64,000 bases of DNA from NCBI RefSeq assembly GCF_947500835.1, contig NZ_CANMTQ010000009.1:62001-126000 (forward strand), in the 5' to 3' direction. Positions within the stretch are counted from its first letter, which is position 1; every line of letters starts with the position of its first letter. The position numbers and the translations under genes were made by a program. Source of the DNA: an uncultured Halomonas sp. GTDB lineage: Bacteria > Pseudomonadota > Gammaproteobacteria > Pseudomonadales > Halomonadaceae. Positions 55,331-64,000 of this stretch are shown piece by piece. The notes beneath the pieces were generated by a model. The model did not search any database. It was not told the origin of the DNA and saw nothing but the letters and a program-made list of their open reading frames with translations.

Positions 55331-56511
55331 GAGTTGTTCTCTAACGCTTGAGGCAGCACCTGCGCAGGAAGGGGGCGTCTATCGGCCACCGCAATTACCG
55401 CCTCCGCAGCCCGTTGGCTGGCGCCACGCTGAAGGGAAGCATGCATCGTCGCGAAGCGTTTTTCCAATGTCTCACGAGCCTCGACGTCCTCGAACCAGAC
55501 GGCCAGGTGATCGGCAATCGCCTCCGGTGTCGCGGTGTGCTGAATCAATTCTGGTACCAGGGTTTCCCGAGCGATCAGATTGGGCAGCGAAATCCACTCG
55601 GTCTTGACCAGGTACTGCGCCAGCCAGTGAGTCGCCGGCGCCATCTTGTAGGCCACCACCATGGGCCGGTGGCACAGCATCGCCTCCAGGGCCGCCGTGC
55701 CGGAGGCCAGCAGCACGGCGTTGCTTGCGATCATGGCCTCTCGTGATTGGCCATCCAATAAACGTGTGCGATGACTCAACTGCGGATAGTCCGTCAGAAG
55801 ACGCTCAAGTTCTTCGCGGCGCTGAGCGGAAGCAGCGGGAATCACCAGTTGTAGCTCCTCGATGCGCTCGCAGAGACGTTCGGCGGCATCACAAAAGGTC
55901 GCGCCAAGAAAACGGATCTCGTTGGCTCGGGAGCCGGGAAGGATGGCAAGCAGCGGCGCGTCCAGGTTCAACCCCAGTGCGCTGCGAGTCGCGTCACGCT
56001 CGTTGACCAGCGGCATGTCATCGGCCAAGGGATGCCCAACGAAGGCGACCGGTACCTGATGGCGCTCGTAGAACGCTGCTTCAAAAGGCAGAAAGGTCAG
56101 GATGGCATCGACCGACCGGGCGATCTTCTTGACTCGTCCTTGGCGCCAGGCCCATACCGAGGGACTGACGTAATGGGCAGTGGGAATGCCTGCCTCGCGC
56201 AATTGGCGTTCGAGTCCCAGGTTGAAATCCGGCGCATCGATGCCGATCATTACGTTCGGATTCCAGGCCAGCGCGTCACGCTTGAGATGACGCCGCACCT
56301 TGATGAGCTCAGGCAGATGTTTGATGACTTCGACGAGCCCCATCACCGACAGGGTTTCCAACGGATAAAGGCTTTCAAGCCCCTCGGCGATCATGCGTGG
56401 ACCACCGATGCCGCGAAACTCGATATCATCTTTCCGCGCCTTGAGCGCCCGCATCAATCCGGCGCCAAGAATATCACCGGACAGCTCGCCGGCTACCAGA
56501 TAAACACGCAT
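55327..56511 (-). CDS. lpxB: lipid-A-disaccharide synthase
   Basis: Joins UDP-diacylglucosamine and lipid X to form the lipid A disaccharide at the inner membrane. 394 residues from the ATG at 56511 ([13 protein letters not shown]); the frame stays open upstream but inside lpx[15 protein letters not shown] and LPGSRANEI motifs are present. It starts 2 bp after lpxA. Confidence 0.97.
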   Translation of the reverse strand: MRVYLVAGELSGDILGAGLMRALKARKDDIEFRGIGGPRMIAEGLESLYPLETLSVMGLVEVIKHLPELIKVRRHLKRDALAWNPNVMIGIDAPDFNLGLERQLREAGIPTAHYVSPSVWAWRQGRVKKIARSVDAILTFLPFEAAFYERHQVPVAFVGHPLADDMPLVNERDATRSALGLNLDAPLLAILPGSRANEIRFLGATFCDAAERLCERIEELQLVIPAASAQRREELERLLTDYPQLSHRTRLLDGQSREAMIASNAVLLASGTAALEAMLCHRPMVVAYKMAPATHWLAQYLVKTEWISLPNLIARETLVPELIQHTATPEAIADHLAVWFEDVEARETLEKRFATMHASLQRGASQRAAEAVIAVADRRPLPAQVLPQALENNS

Positions 56512-56513
56512 CT

Positions 56514-57284
56514 TTAGCGCGTGATTCCTCGGGTGGAGGCTCTCAGGGACGCCATGAAGGTATCGACCTCTGCAGGCCTGGCCTCTTTCGCATCGAGTTG
56601 ATCGAGCGCTTGCCCAAGGGTCAACCCTTGACGATAGACGATCCGGTAGGCATCGGTCAGCGCGTGCAATGCCTCCCGGGGGAAACCACGGCGCTTCAAG
56701 CCTACCAGGTTCAGTCCATGAGCCTGGGCCGGATGACCGTTGACCATCAGGTAGGCAGGTACGTCTTTGGTGACGATAGAACCGCCACCGCACATGGCGT
56801 GTTCACCTATATGGCAGAACTGATGAATTGCGACCAGCCCCCCCAGGATAACGAAATCACCGACCCGGACATGTCCGCCCAGGGTAACCTGGTTGGCAAG
56901 AATACAATCGTCGCCAATTACGCAATCGTGACCGACATGGGTATAAGCCATGAACAGGTTTCGACTGCCGATGGTGGTTACACCGCGATCCTGAATGGTG
57001 CCACGATGCAGCGTCGCCCCCTCGCGAACGACATTGTCGTCACCCATTTCCAGGCGTGTCGGCTCTCCGGCGTATTTCTTGTCCTGGCAATCTTCACCCA
57101 CCGAAGCAAATTGAAAGATGCGTGTGCGCTGCCCCAACCGAGTTGGTCCCTTGATCACGACATGGGGCCCTATTCGACTACCGGCACCGATCTCCACATC
57201 CGGGCCAATGACGGTGAACGGCCCCACTTCAACATCGTCGGCTAGACGTGCACCAGGATCAACAATGGCACTGGGATGAATCAA
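56514..57284 (-). CDS. lpxA: UDP-N-acetylglucosamine acyltransferase
   Basis: First lipid A step, adding 3-hydroxyacyl from ACP to UDP-GlcNAc. 256 residues of left-handed beta-helix hexapeptide repeats with the catalytic His in [11 protein letters not shown], and the C-terminal helical cap. Overlaps fabZ by four bases. Confidence 0.97.
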   Translation of the reverse strand: MIHPSAIVDPGARLADDVEVGPFTVIGPDVEIGAGSRIGPHVVIKGPTRLGQRTRIFQFASVGEDCQDKKYAGEPTRLEMGDDNVVREGATLHRGTIQDRGVTTIGSRNLFMAYTHVGHDCVIGDDCILANQVTLGGHVRVGDFVILGGLVAIHQFCHIGEHAMCGGGSIVTKDVPAYLMVNGHPAQAHGLNLVGLKRRGFPREALHALTDAYRIVYRQGLTLGQALDQLDAKEARPAEVDTFMASLRASTRGITR

Positions 57285-57724
57285 GCGACCTTCCTCTCGG
57301 CACAGATGATGTCTGCCTCGCAGGCCAGTTCGCCATCGACGGTGGCGCGACAGGCAAACTTCCAGATACCCCGTTTGCCGCGAATCACCCGCGCCTCCAG
57401 ACGCAACTGATCGCCGGGCATGACGGGACGCTTGAACCGCGCATTGTCACTGCCTACCAGATAATAGACATAGCCATCCGCGGGCAGCTTGTTGACCGTC
57501 TTGAAGCCAAGAATGCCGCAAGCCTGAGCCATCGCTTCGATGATCAACACGCCGGGCATGATCGGATGATGCGGAAAATGACCATTGAAGAACGGCTCGT
57601 TGATACTGACATTCTTGTAGGCAACGATTATTTCGCCCACTCCCAGCTCCACGACCCGATCCACCAGCAAAAATGGATAGCGGTGGGGCAAGTATTCTCG
57701 GATCTCGTTGATATCCATTACCAT
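57281..57724 (-). CDS. fabZ: 3-hydroxyacyl-ACP dehydratase FabZ
   Basis: Dehydrates 3-hydroxyacyl-ACP in fatty-acid elongation and competes with LpxA for substrate. 147 residues from the ATG at 57724, which has AGAGG eight bases upstream. [13 protein letters not shown] and the catalytic [12 protein letters not shown] (H49) with E63 are intact. Confidence 0.97.
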   Translation of the reverse strand: MVMDINEIREYLPHRYPFLLVDRVVELGVGEIIVAYKNVSINEPFFNGHFPHHPIMPGVLIIEAMAQACGILGFKTVNKLPADGYVYYLVGSDNARFKRPVMPGDQLRLEARVIRGKRGIWKFACRATVDGELACEADIICAERKVA

Positions 57725-57843
57725 CGATGCAACCTCTGAAAGTGCGTAATGCCTACTCATGACGAACAGGCATCGTTTGGCGGTCCAGGGACTGCCTTGC
57801 TTGGCGGTGGATTATAGCGGCATTTATGATATCAAGCAGCCGA

Positions 57844-58890
57844 TTACTCGCTCCGCCCTTGACGCTCAAGGCGCGCTACACGCTTGGCGATGTCATCAAG
57901 CTGCTTGAAACGCACAGCGTTCTTACGCCACAAGCCATTGCTCATGGCGCCAGTTCCGGAGGAGTAGACGCCTGGCTCGGTAATGGAGTTGGTCACCAGA
58001 CTCATACCGGTGATCTGCACGCCATCGCAGATCGTGAGATGTCCGGCCAACCCGACGCCACCTCCGAGCATGCAGTGGCGTCCCACCTTGGTCGAGCCGG
58101 CGATCCCTACACAGCCTGCCAGCGCGCTATGATTACCGATCTGCACGTTGTGCGCGATCTGCACCTGACTGTCGATCTTGACGTCATCACCGATGAAGGT
58201 GTCGCCCAACGCACCACGATCGATGCTCGAGCAGCTTCCCACCTCGACGTCATTGCCCAGCACGACGCCCCCTAGCTGGGCGATCTTGTGCCAGCGGCTA
58301 CCATCGTGAGCAAAACCGAAGCCATCGCCACCAATGACACAGCCGCTGTGCAGAATTGCACGTTTGCCGATGACGACACCATGACTGACCGTCACGTTGG
58401 CATGCAGGCGTGAATCGGCACCGATGATGGAGTGCTGACCAACGACACTACCAGCCCCAACGACAACATTATCGTTCAATCTGGCACCTGCCTCTATCAC
58501 CGCATGGGGTCCGACCTCGACATCACGACCCAGGGTCACATCCTCTGCAATAAAAGCCGTGGCATGAATGCCGGAGGACGTCTGCATCGCCAAAGGATCG
58601 AAGAGCCGTGAGAGTTCGGCATAAGCAAGATAGGGATTATCAAGTTCCAGTCGTGCTGTCTTGGCAGGACATTCAGTTCCGTGAGACGGATGCAGCAGGA
58701 CTGCTGCAGCCTGGGTATTCAGGAGATACTTGAGATATGCCTTGTTGGCCAGAAAGCTGATATCGGAAGGCCCCGCATCGCTCAGGGTGGCGAGTCCACT
58801 GATGCACTGGTCGCCATCCCCGACAAGCGTCGCTCCGAGACGTTCGGCCAGATCAGCCAGCGAAAATGAAAGGCCGTTGATTTTGTTCAT
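57844..58890 (-). CDS. lpxD: UDP-3-O-(3-hydroxyacyl)glucosamine N-acyltransferase
   Basis: Third lipid A step. 348 residues: N-terminal uridine-binding domain, long hexapeptide beta helix and a short C-terminal helix; the catalytic-His region GDGFGFAHDG is present. The 174-bp gap to bamA contains no skp/ompH gene, which normally stands between them. Confidence 0.96.
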   Translation of the reverse strand: MNKINGLSFSLADLAERLGATLVGDGDQCISGLATLSDAGPSDISFLANKAYLKYLLNTQAAAVLLHPSHGTECPAKTARLELDNPYLAYAELSRLFDPLAMQTSSGIHATAFIAEDVTLGRDVEVGPHAVIEAGARLNDNVVVGAGSVVGQHSIIGADSRLHANVTVSHGVVIGKRAILHSGCVIGGDGFGFAHDGSRWHKIAQLGGVVLGNDVEVGSCSSIDRGALGDTFIGDDVKIDSQVQIAHNVQIGNHSALAGCVGIAGSTKVGRHCMLGGGVGLAGHLTICDGVQITGMSLVTNSITEPGVYSSGTGAMSNGLWRKNAVRFKQLDDIAKRVARLERQGRSE

Positions 58891-59064
58891 GTTTGCATGC
58901 CAGCCCTGCGACGCCCGATGTCAGTTGACTGATTTATTCCTGGTAGACTCACCGGCACAAGGCAGGATCATCCTCTGCTCGAAGCGAGAGCGAAAATCCG
59001 TCGTCATGACGAATCGCCGCCCTCAAGGTGCTTGTTCTTTACCTTCATCGCTTCCCTAGTCAGC

Positions 59065-61398
59065 TTAAAATGTCTGACCAAGAGAGAACTGGAAGGTTTG
59101 AGTATCGTCTCCGCTTTCATCATTGAGCGGCTGGGCCACGCTGAAGGTAAGCGGCCCTACCGGCGTCAACCAGTTCAGCCCCAGGCCGACGCTGTAGCGC
59201 AGATCACCAAGGTCCACGCCACTTTCACAGTTTGACGTAACACCATCCGGTACAGCGTAGCAATCGGTCAGGTACGTATTACCCGCATCGAAGAATACGC
59301 TGGTTTGCAACGAACGGCGATCTTCTACCCAAGGGAAGGGATAAATCAGATCGATCGTGCCTTCGACAAGCACGTTGCCGCCGAGCGTATCGTCGTCACC
59401 GAAATTACTGGCAGTGGTCTTGGGTCCTAGCGTATTGGCCGTGAACCCGCGAACTGAGCCCAACCCGCCAGAATAGAAGTTCTCGTAGAATGGATAAGGA
59501 TCGTTACCGATGCTGTCCGCATAACCCAGCTCGGTACCAAACTTGAGCGACCAGTCGGAATTCAGCTCGAACAGCTTCTGACCGCGATAGCGCATCTTGT
59601 AGTACTCCGCATCGGAGCCCGGCACTGCGGTTTCAAGAGACACCCGCTGATAGCTGCCTGCGGTCGGCATGATGCCACGATTTAGCTTGTTGCGCGTCCA
59701 GCTGGCGGTGAGCTTGTAGCTCGTCGCATCTTCACCTTGGGTATCGGTGTACTGGACGATTTCCGCCGGCGTATCTCGATAGGTCTCGATGGACAGATCC
59801 TCGAGCCCGACACCGAAATTGAGACGGCTGAATTCGTTGATCGGGTAACCGAAATCGATGCTGCCGCCGTAGGAATCCGTGGAGTAGGTCGAAACATCAG
59901 AGTCCTCGTAATCGGTCTCGCGATAGAACAGGTTATAACCTCGTGAAATACCGTCCAGCGTCCAGTAGGGATCGGTGAAACCGAAATTCACGCTGGTGAA
60001 GGTATCACTCTTCTGAGCGCCCACGTTGACCCGATTACCGGTACCCAGGAAGTTCTTCTGAGCCAAAGAGGCGCCATAGATGACCCCAGCACTTTGGGAA
60101 TAACCAACACTCGCCGAGATCGAGCCCGACGGCTGCTCTTCAACATTATAGGTAACGTCGACCTGATCCGATTCCCCCGCCACCGGGCGTGTTTCCACAT
60201 CGACCTGACGGAAGAAGCCGAGGCGTTCCAGACGCTGCTTGGACTGACTGATACGATCCGTGGAGGCCGGTGCGCCTTCCATCTGGGTCATCTCTCGACG
60301 CAACACCTCATCCTGAGTCGTGGTATTGCCCTCGAAACCAATACGTCGCACATAGGCGCGGCGCCCCGGTTCCACCAGGAAGGTCACATCGACGGTATCG
60401 CCGCTTTCCGACACCTCCGGAACACCCTCGACATTGGCAAAGGCATAGCCTTCGGCGCCCAGTTTCTGTCGCAATGCCTCGGCGGAATCGGTGAGCGCGC
60501 TGCGCGAATAGATCTCGCCGCTCGAAGTAGTGACCAGTGAGCGCGCTTGCTGTTCGGATAGCGTCAAGTCGCCGGCAAAATCGATATTGCCGATACGATA
60601 GCGCTGCCCTTCATCCACGTTCACGGTGACGAAAATCTTCGAATTATCGGGGCTGATCGCCACCTGGGTCGAGGTAATGGCGAAATTGACGAAACCGCGG
60701 TCCAGGTAATAGGAACGCAGGGTTTCCAAGTCGCCGGAGAGTTTTTCCCGGGAATATTCGTCATCGGAGAACCAGCCGAAGAACCAGCCCGGGCTATCCT
60801 CGAGCTCGATCAAATCCCGCAGCGTCTCATCGGAAAACGCCTGATTGCCAACGATGTTGATCTGGCGAATCTTGGCGACAGCCCCTTCATCGACCTCGAT
60901 ATTGACCTGAACCCGATTGCGATCAACGGGCTCGATAGAGGTGTCGATGCTGGCGCTGTAACGCCCCTGGGAGTGGTAGAGTTGCTCGAGCTGGCGCTGT
61001 ACTTCATCCAGAGAGGCACGCTGCAATACCTGACCTTCCGCCAGCCCTGCCTCTGCCATGCCCTTGCGCAGATCCTCGTCGGCAACCTGGGAATTCCCAT
61101 CGATCTCGATGCGGGAGATGGACGGGCGCTCTTTTACCTGGATGATCAGCACGTCACCATCGCGCGCCAGCTGTACATCGTCGAATAGCCCGGTGGCAAA
61201 CAGCTCCTTGGCTGCCGCCGCGAGCTCCCGCTCGTCTACACGTTCGTTGGCGCTCACGGGGAAGGCGTTGAATACCGATGCCGCCGAAACCCGCTGAAGT
61301 CCCTCGACACGGATGTCGGAGACGGTGAACTCATCTGCCAGAGCTGTTTGGGTGCTTAATGTCAGTGCTATCGCCAATCCGATGGTCTTAAATTTCAT
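59065..61398 (-). CDS. bamA: outer-membrane protein assembly factor BamA
   Basis: Omp85-family core of the beta-barrel assembly machine. 777 residues from the ATG at 61398; signal peptide ends ALA-DEF (about residue 21). Five POTRA domains at about 22-420, then a 16-strand barrel ending in a C-terminal Phe (LGQTF). The frame is open upstream but without a signal-type start. Confidence 0.97.
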   Translation of the reverse strand: MKFKTIGLAIALTLSTQTALADEFTVSDIRVEGLQRVSAASVFNAFPVSANERVDERELAAAAKELFATGLFDDVQLARDGDVLIIQVKERPSISRIEIDGNSQVADEDLRKGMAEAGLAEGQVLQRASLDEVQRQLEQLYHSQGRYSASIDTSIEPVDRNRVQVNIEVDEGAVAKIRQINIVGNQAFSDETLRDLIELEDSPGWFFGWFSDDEYSREKLSGDLETLRSYYLDRGFVNFAITSTQVAISPDNSKIFVTVNVDEGQRYRIGNIDFAGDLTLSEQQARSLVTTSSGEIYSRSALTDSAEALRQKLGAEGYAFANVEGVPEVSESGDTVDVTFLVEPGRRAYVRRIGFEGNTTTQDEVLRREMTQMEGAPASTDRISQSKQRLERLGFFRQVDVETRPVAGESDQVDVTYNVEEQPSGSISASVGYSQSAGVIYGASLAQKNFLGTGNRVNVGAQKSDTFTSVNFGFTDPYWTLDGISRGYNLFYRETDYEDSDVSTYSTDSYGGSIDFGYPINEFSRLNFGVGLEDLSIETYRDTPAEIVQYTDTQGEDATSYKLTASWTRNKLNRGIMPTAGSYQRVSLETAVPGSDAEYYKMRYRGQKLFELNSDWSLKFGTELGYADSIGNDPYPFYENFYSGGLGSVRGFTANTLGPKTTASNFGDDDTLGGNVLVEGTIDLIYPFPWVEDRRSLQTSVFFDAGNTYLTDCYAVPDGVTSNCESGVDLGDLRYSVGLGLNWLTPVGPLTFSVAQPLNDESGDDTQTFQFSLGQTF

Positions 61399-61547
61399 GC
61401 AATCGCTTCGCTCGAGTTGTTCCGCCGGCTCGCTGAACAGGCACCTTATACATTTCCCGGGGTAACTGACAAGCGTCGTCATACTGCTCGTCAGGAGATT
61501 GCCACGGCACGAGGGGCGCAAGGGCGCCACTGTTATAGATACGTCCG

Positions 61548-62900
61548 TCACAGACGCATTAGATCGAAATAAATTGCCATCAGCATCAAGGTGCCGACCA
61601 TGGCCATACCGATACGCAGCCCGACCGCCTGGGCCGCATCGGATACCGGTCGGCCACGTACGGCTTCAATCAGGTAATAGAGCAAGTGTCCACCATCGAG
61701 CACCGGTATCGGCAACAAATTGAGTACACCGAGGCTGATGGACAGATACGCCATGAAGCTGATGAAGTTCTCAAGACCACTGCGGGCGGTATCACCCGCG
61801 ATTCGCGCGATCGTAATCGGACCGGAGAGATTGGAAGGAGAGATTAGACCCACGAGCATCTTGCGGATCGAATCCAGGGTCAAGACGGTCATGTCCGCGG
61901 TACGCGACAAGGAACGCCCAACCGAGGCCAACGCGCCGTAACGAATTTCGCGCTGGTACTCTTCGGGCCAGGAGACCGCTTCGACCCCAGCGCCAATGTA
62001 GCCCATCGTCTCGCCCTGAACGTCGCGCTGGCCAGGTGTCAGGGTAAGCTCCTGGATCGTTCCGTTTCGCTCGATGCGCAGCGACAAGGCTTCACCGGGC
62101 CTTGCTCGCACGGTTTCGACGAAATCCATCCAGCTGGTCACATCCGCGTCATTGAGTGCGACGATGCGATCGCCGGTCTCGAGGCCGGCCTGGGCGGCAG
62201 CCTCCCCCTCGAGTACCTGGCCCAGCACTGGTGGAATGTCCGGTCGCCATGGTTCGATGCCCAGGCTTTCCAGGGGCTGCGGCGGGTCCTGACGAGCCAG
62301 CCAATCGGTGACTTGAACCTGATGGCTGCGCACTGCGCTGTTTTCGCCATCCCGGGTTGCAACTTCGAGCGTACCGTTGAAGCCAATGCGGGATATCAGT
62401 TCGAGATTGACGTCTTCCCAGGAGCGGGTCGGATCATCCTGGATCGCCACGATTTCCTGACCTGAACTCAAACCGGCCCGGCCCGCCGGTGAATCCGGCG
62501 CCACCTCGCCGATCACCGGCGCGATGGTGGTGGTTCCCACGACGAACAGCAGCCAGTAAGCCACGACTGCCAGTATGAAATTGGCCAAAGGACCGGCCAC
62601 CACGATGGCAATACGTGCCCAGACATTCTTGCGATTGAAGGCCAAGTGCTGCTCCTCGGGAGCCACCGGCGCTTCACGCTCGTCCAACATCTTGACATAG
62701 CCACCCAGGGGAATGGCGGCAACGGCAAACTCGGTGCCATGGCGATCGAATCGCGACCACAGTGGCTTGCCGAAACCCACGGAGAAGCGTAACACCTTGA
62801 CCCCACAGCGCCGCGCCACCCAGAAGTGGCCGAACTCGTGGAAGGTGATCAATAATCCCAACACCACGATGACCGCCAGCACGTTCTGTATCACGCTCAT
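61548..62900 (-). CDS. rseP: RIP zinc metalloprotease RseP
   Basis: Site-2-type intramembrane protease that cuts RseA to release sigma-E and clears signal peptides. 450 residues from the ATG at 62900, which has AGAGGA six bases upstream (an ATG two codons earlier overlaps that site). HEFGH at 21-25, two PDZ domains, and PVLDGGH near 398 complete the zinc site. It lies between dxr and bamA. Confidence 0.97.
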   Translation of the reverse strand: MSVIQNVLAVIVVLGLLITFHEFGHFWVARRCGVKVLRFSVGFGKPLWSRFDRHGTEFAVAAIPLGGYVKMLDEREAPVAPEEQHLAFNRKNVWARIAIVVAGPLANFILAVVAYWLLFVVGTTTIAPVIGEVAPDSPAGRAGLSSGQEIVAIQDDPTRSWEDVNLELISRIGFNGTLEVATRDGENSAVRSHQVQVTDWLARQDPPQPLESLGIEPWRPDIPPVLGQVLEGEAAAQAGLETGDRIVALNDADVTSWMDFVETVRARPGEALSLRIERNGTIQELTLTPGQRDVQGETMGYIGAGVEAVSWPEEYQREIRYGALASVGRSLSRTADMTVLTLDSIRKMLVGLISPSNLSGPITIARIAGDTARSGLENFISFMAYLSISLGVLNLLPIPVLDGGHLLYYLIEAVRGRPVSDAAQAVGLRIGMAMVGTLMLMAIYFDLMRL

Positions 62901-62916
62901 AGTCATTCCTCTTTGG

Positions 62917-64000
62917 TCAGCGCGTCAGATATCGCTCGGCAACACGCCGCGCCCGACCATCCTCATCGAGAATCACATTCAACTCATCTGCGGCGACTAC
63001 TTCACAGGTGTCGAGTACCGCTGCAACAACCTCGGCAATACTGGTGAACCCTAGTCGCCGATCGAGAAAAGCCGCGACCGCCACCTCGTTGGCGGCGTTA
63101 AGCAGCGCAGGCGCCGTGCCGCCGGCAAGCATCGCGTCGCGGGCCAGGCGTAGACAAGGGAACGCCGCTTCATTAGCCGGTTCAAAATCGAGTCGAGCCA
63201 CCTTGAACAGATCAAGCCGCTCTACACCTGCCGTGATGCGTTCCGGCCAGGCCAGGCCAAAGGCGATCGGCGTGCGCATGTCCGGATTGCCCAACTGGGC
63301 GATCACCGACCCGTCGCTATAGGCCACCATGGAATGAATCACGCTTTGTGGATGCACGACCACTTCGATCTGTTCCGGCCGCGCCTCGAATAACCAGCAT
63401 GCTTCGATCAGTTCTAGCCCCTTGTTCATCAAGGTGGCGCTGTCCACGGAGATCTTGCGCCCCATCGACCAGTTGGGATGAGCACAGGCCTGCTCCGGGG
63501 TGATCTTGCTCAGCTGAGCGGCGTCCCAGCCACGAAACGGGCCACCGGAGGCTGTCAACAACAGCTGCGTAACTCCCATGCCGGCCAGACCATCGCGGCG
63601 GTCCGATGGTAGACACTGGTAGATGGCATTATGTTCGGAATCGATAGGCAAAAGTACGGCGTCGTGCTGCGCGACCGCTTGCATGAACAGCGCGCCGGAC
63701 ATGACCAATGCCTCCTTGTTGGCCAGCAGCACGCGCTTACCGGCGCGTACTGCTGCCAGAGTCGGCAGCAAGCCGGCGGCGCCGACGATGGCGGCCATCA
63801 CCACGTCCACGTCAGCGGCTTCGGCCACTTCCACCAGAGCCGCTTCGCCGGAGCGCACTTCCGTCGCAAGCCCGGCATTCTTCAACTCGGCGCGCAGCCA
63901 GGCTTCGTCACGATCATCCGCCAGCACGGCCACCGCCGGATGATGAAACAGACACTGATCCCGCAAGGCTGCACTGCTGGTAGAGGCCGTCAATGCATGC
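62917..64000 (-). CDS. dxr: 1-deoxy-D-xylulose-5-phosphate reductoisomerase (5' end beyond window)
   Basis: Second step of the MEP isoprenoid pathway. About 361 residues are inside the window; the N-terminal NADPH-binding GSTGSIG part is cut off by the window edge, so internal codons such as the TTG at 63993 are not the start. Metal- and substrate-binding [35 protein letters not shown] and the C-terminal domain are complete. Confidence 0.96.
   Translation of the reverse strand, partial: HALTASTSSAALRDQCLFHHPAVAVLADDRDEAWLRAELKNAGLATEVRSGEAALVEVAEAADVDVVMAAIVGAAGLLPTLAAVRAGKRVLLANKEALVMSGALFMQAVAQHDAVLLPIDSEHNAIYQCLPSDRRDGLAGMGVTQLLLTASGGPFRGWDAAQLSKITPEQACAHPNWSMGRKISVDSATLMNKGLELIEACWLFEARPEQIEVVVHPQSVIHSMVAYSDGSVIAQLGNPDMRTPIAFGLAWPERITAGVERLDLFKVARLDFEPANEAAFPCLRLARDAMLAGGTAPALLNAANEVAVAAFLDRRLGFTSIAEVVAAVLDTCEVVAADELNVILDEDGRARRVAERYLTR

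Overview
The window comes from a GC-rich gammaproteobacterium, most likely a member of the Halomonadaceae (Halomonas or a close relative). The evidence is the gene order, which follows pseudomonads closely (pilMNOPQ-aroK-aroB-gltB-gltD; mrcA; maeB-rpmE-priA-argS-SPOR-hslVU; ubiE-ubiJ-ubiB-hisE-tatABC-elbB-hemB-ppk). Added to this are halophile-type acidic proteins and palindromic intergenic repeats. No species assignment is possible from sequence reading alone. Almost the whole window is core housekeeping DNA: I see no prophage, CRISPR array, toxin system, rRNA or tRNA.

Layout. 0.1-0.9 kb: fdxA and, facing it, a probable GacA-controlled CsrA-sponge RNA (RsmZ/CsrB type). 0.9-4.9 kb: pyrG-kdsA-eno. 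5.3-11.2 kb: gltB-gltD (glutamate synthase). 11.4-18.4 kb: a small MITE-like element, then aroB, aroK and the type IV pilus assembly genes pilQ-P-O-N-M on the minus strand. 18.6-22.1 kb: penicillin-binding protein 1a and a DUF481 outer-membrane protein. 22.1-31.2 kb: maeB, rpmE, priA, argS, a SPOR protein, hslVU and a DUF971 protein. 31.3-36.2 kb: ubiquinone genes ubiE-ubiJ-ubiB, hisE and the Tat translocase tatABC. 36.3-41 kb: elbB, hemB, ppk and a DUF3087 membrane protein. 41-46.4 kb: a DAHP synthase behind an aromatic-rich leader peptide and terminator, a tiny membrane protein, a flavin reductase, ubiD and rho. 46.7-50.9 kb: a thioredoxin, ppx, tilS and accA. 51.1-64 kb: dnaE-rnhB-lpxB-lpxA-fabZ-lpxD-bamA-rseP-dxr, the lipid A / outer-membrane assembly cluster, with dxr cut by the window edge.

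The most interesting material is regulatory. (1) The fdxA-eno interval holds an RNA with about ten GGA motifs and a strong terminator. About 178 bp upstream of its inferred start is a near-perfect GacA box, with a long AT-rich dyad in between. (2) aroG is preceded by a well-initiated 47-residue reading frame with the run Y-R-A-G-Y-W-R-W-F and a 13-bp terminator, which is the anatomy of transcription attenuation. (3) A 269-bp element with 21-bp inverted ends on TA target sites has landed in the last codons of aroB and supplies its stop codon. (4) Nested dyads lie at the gltB promoter. (5) rpmE has a structured leader and divergent rpmE/priA promoters. Two syntenic absences also stand out: skp is not between bamA and lpxD, and hisI is not beside hisE.

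Many start sites given here were chosen by ribosome-binding site, family length or overlap with the upstream gene; these choices are noted in each entry.
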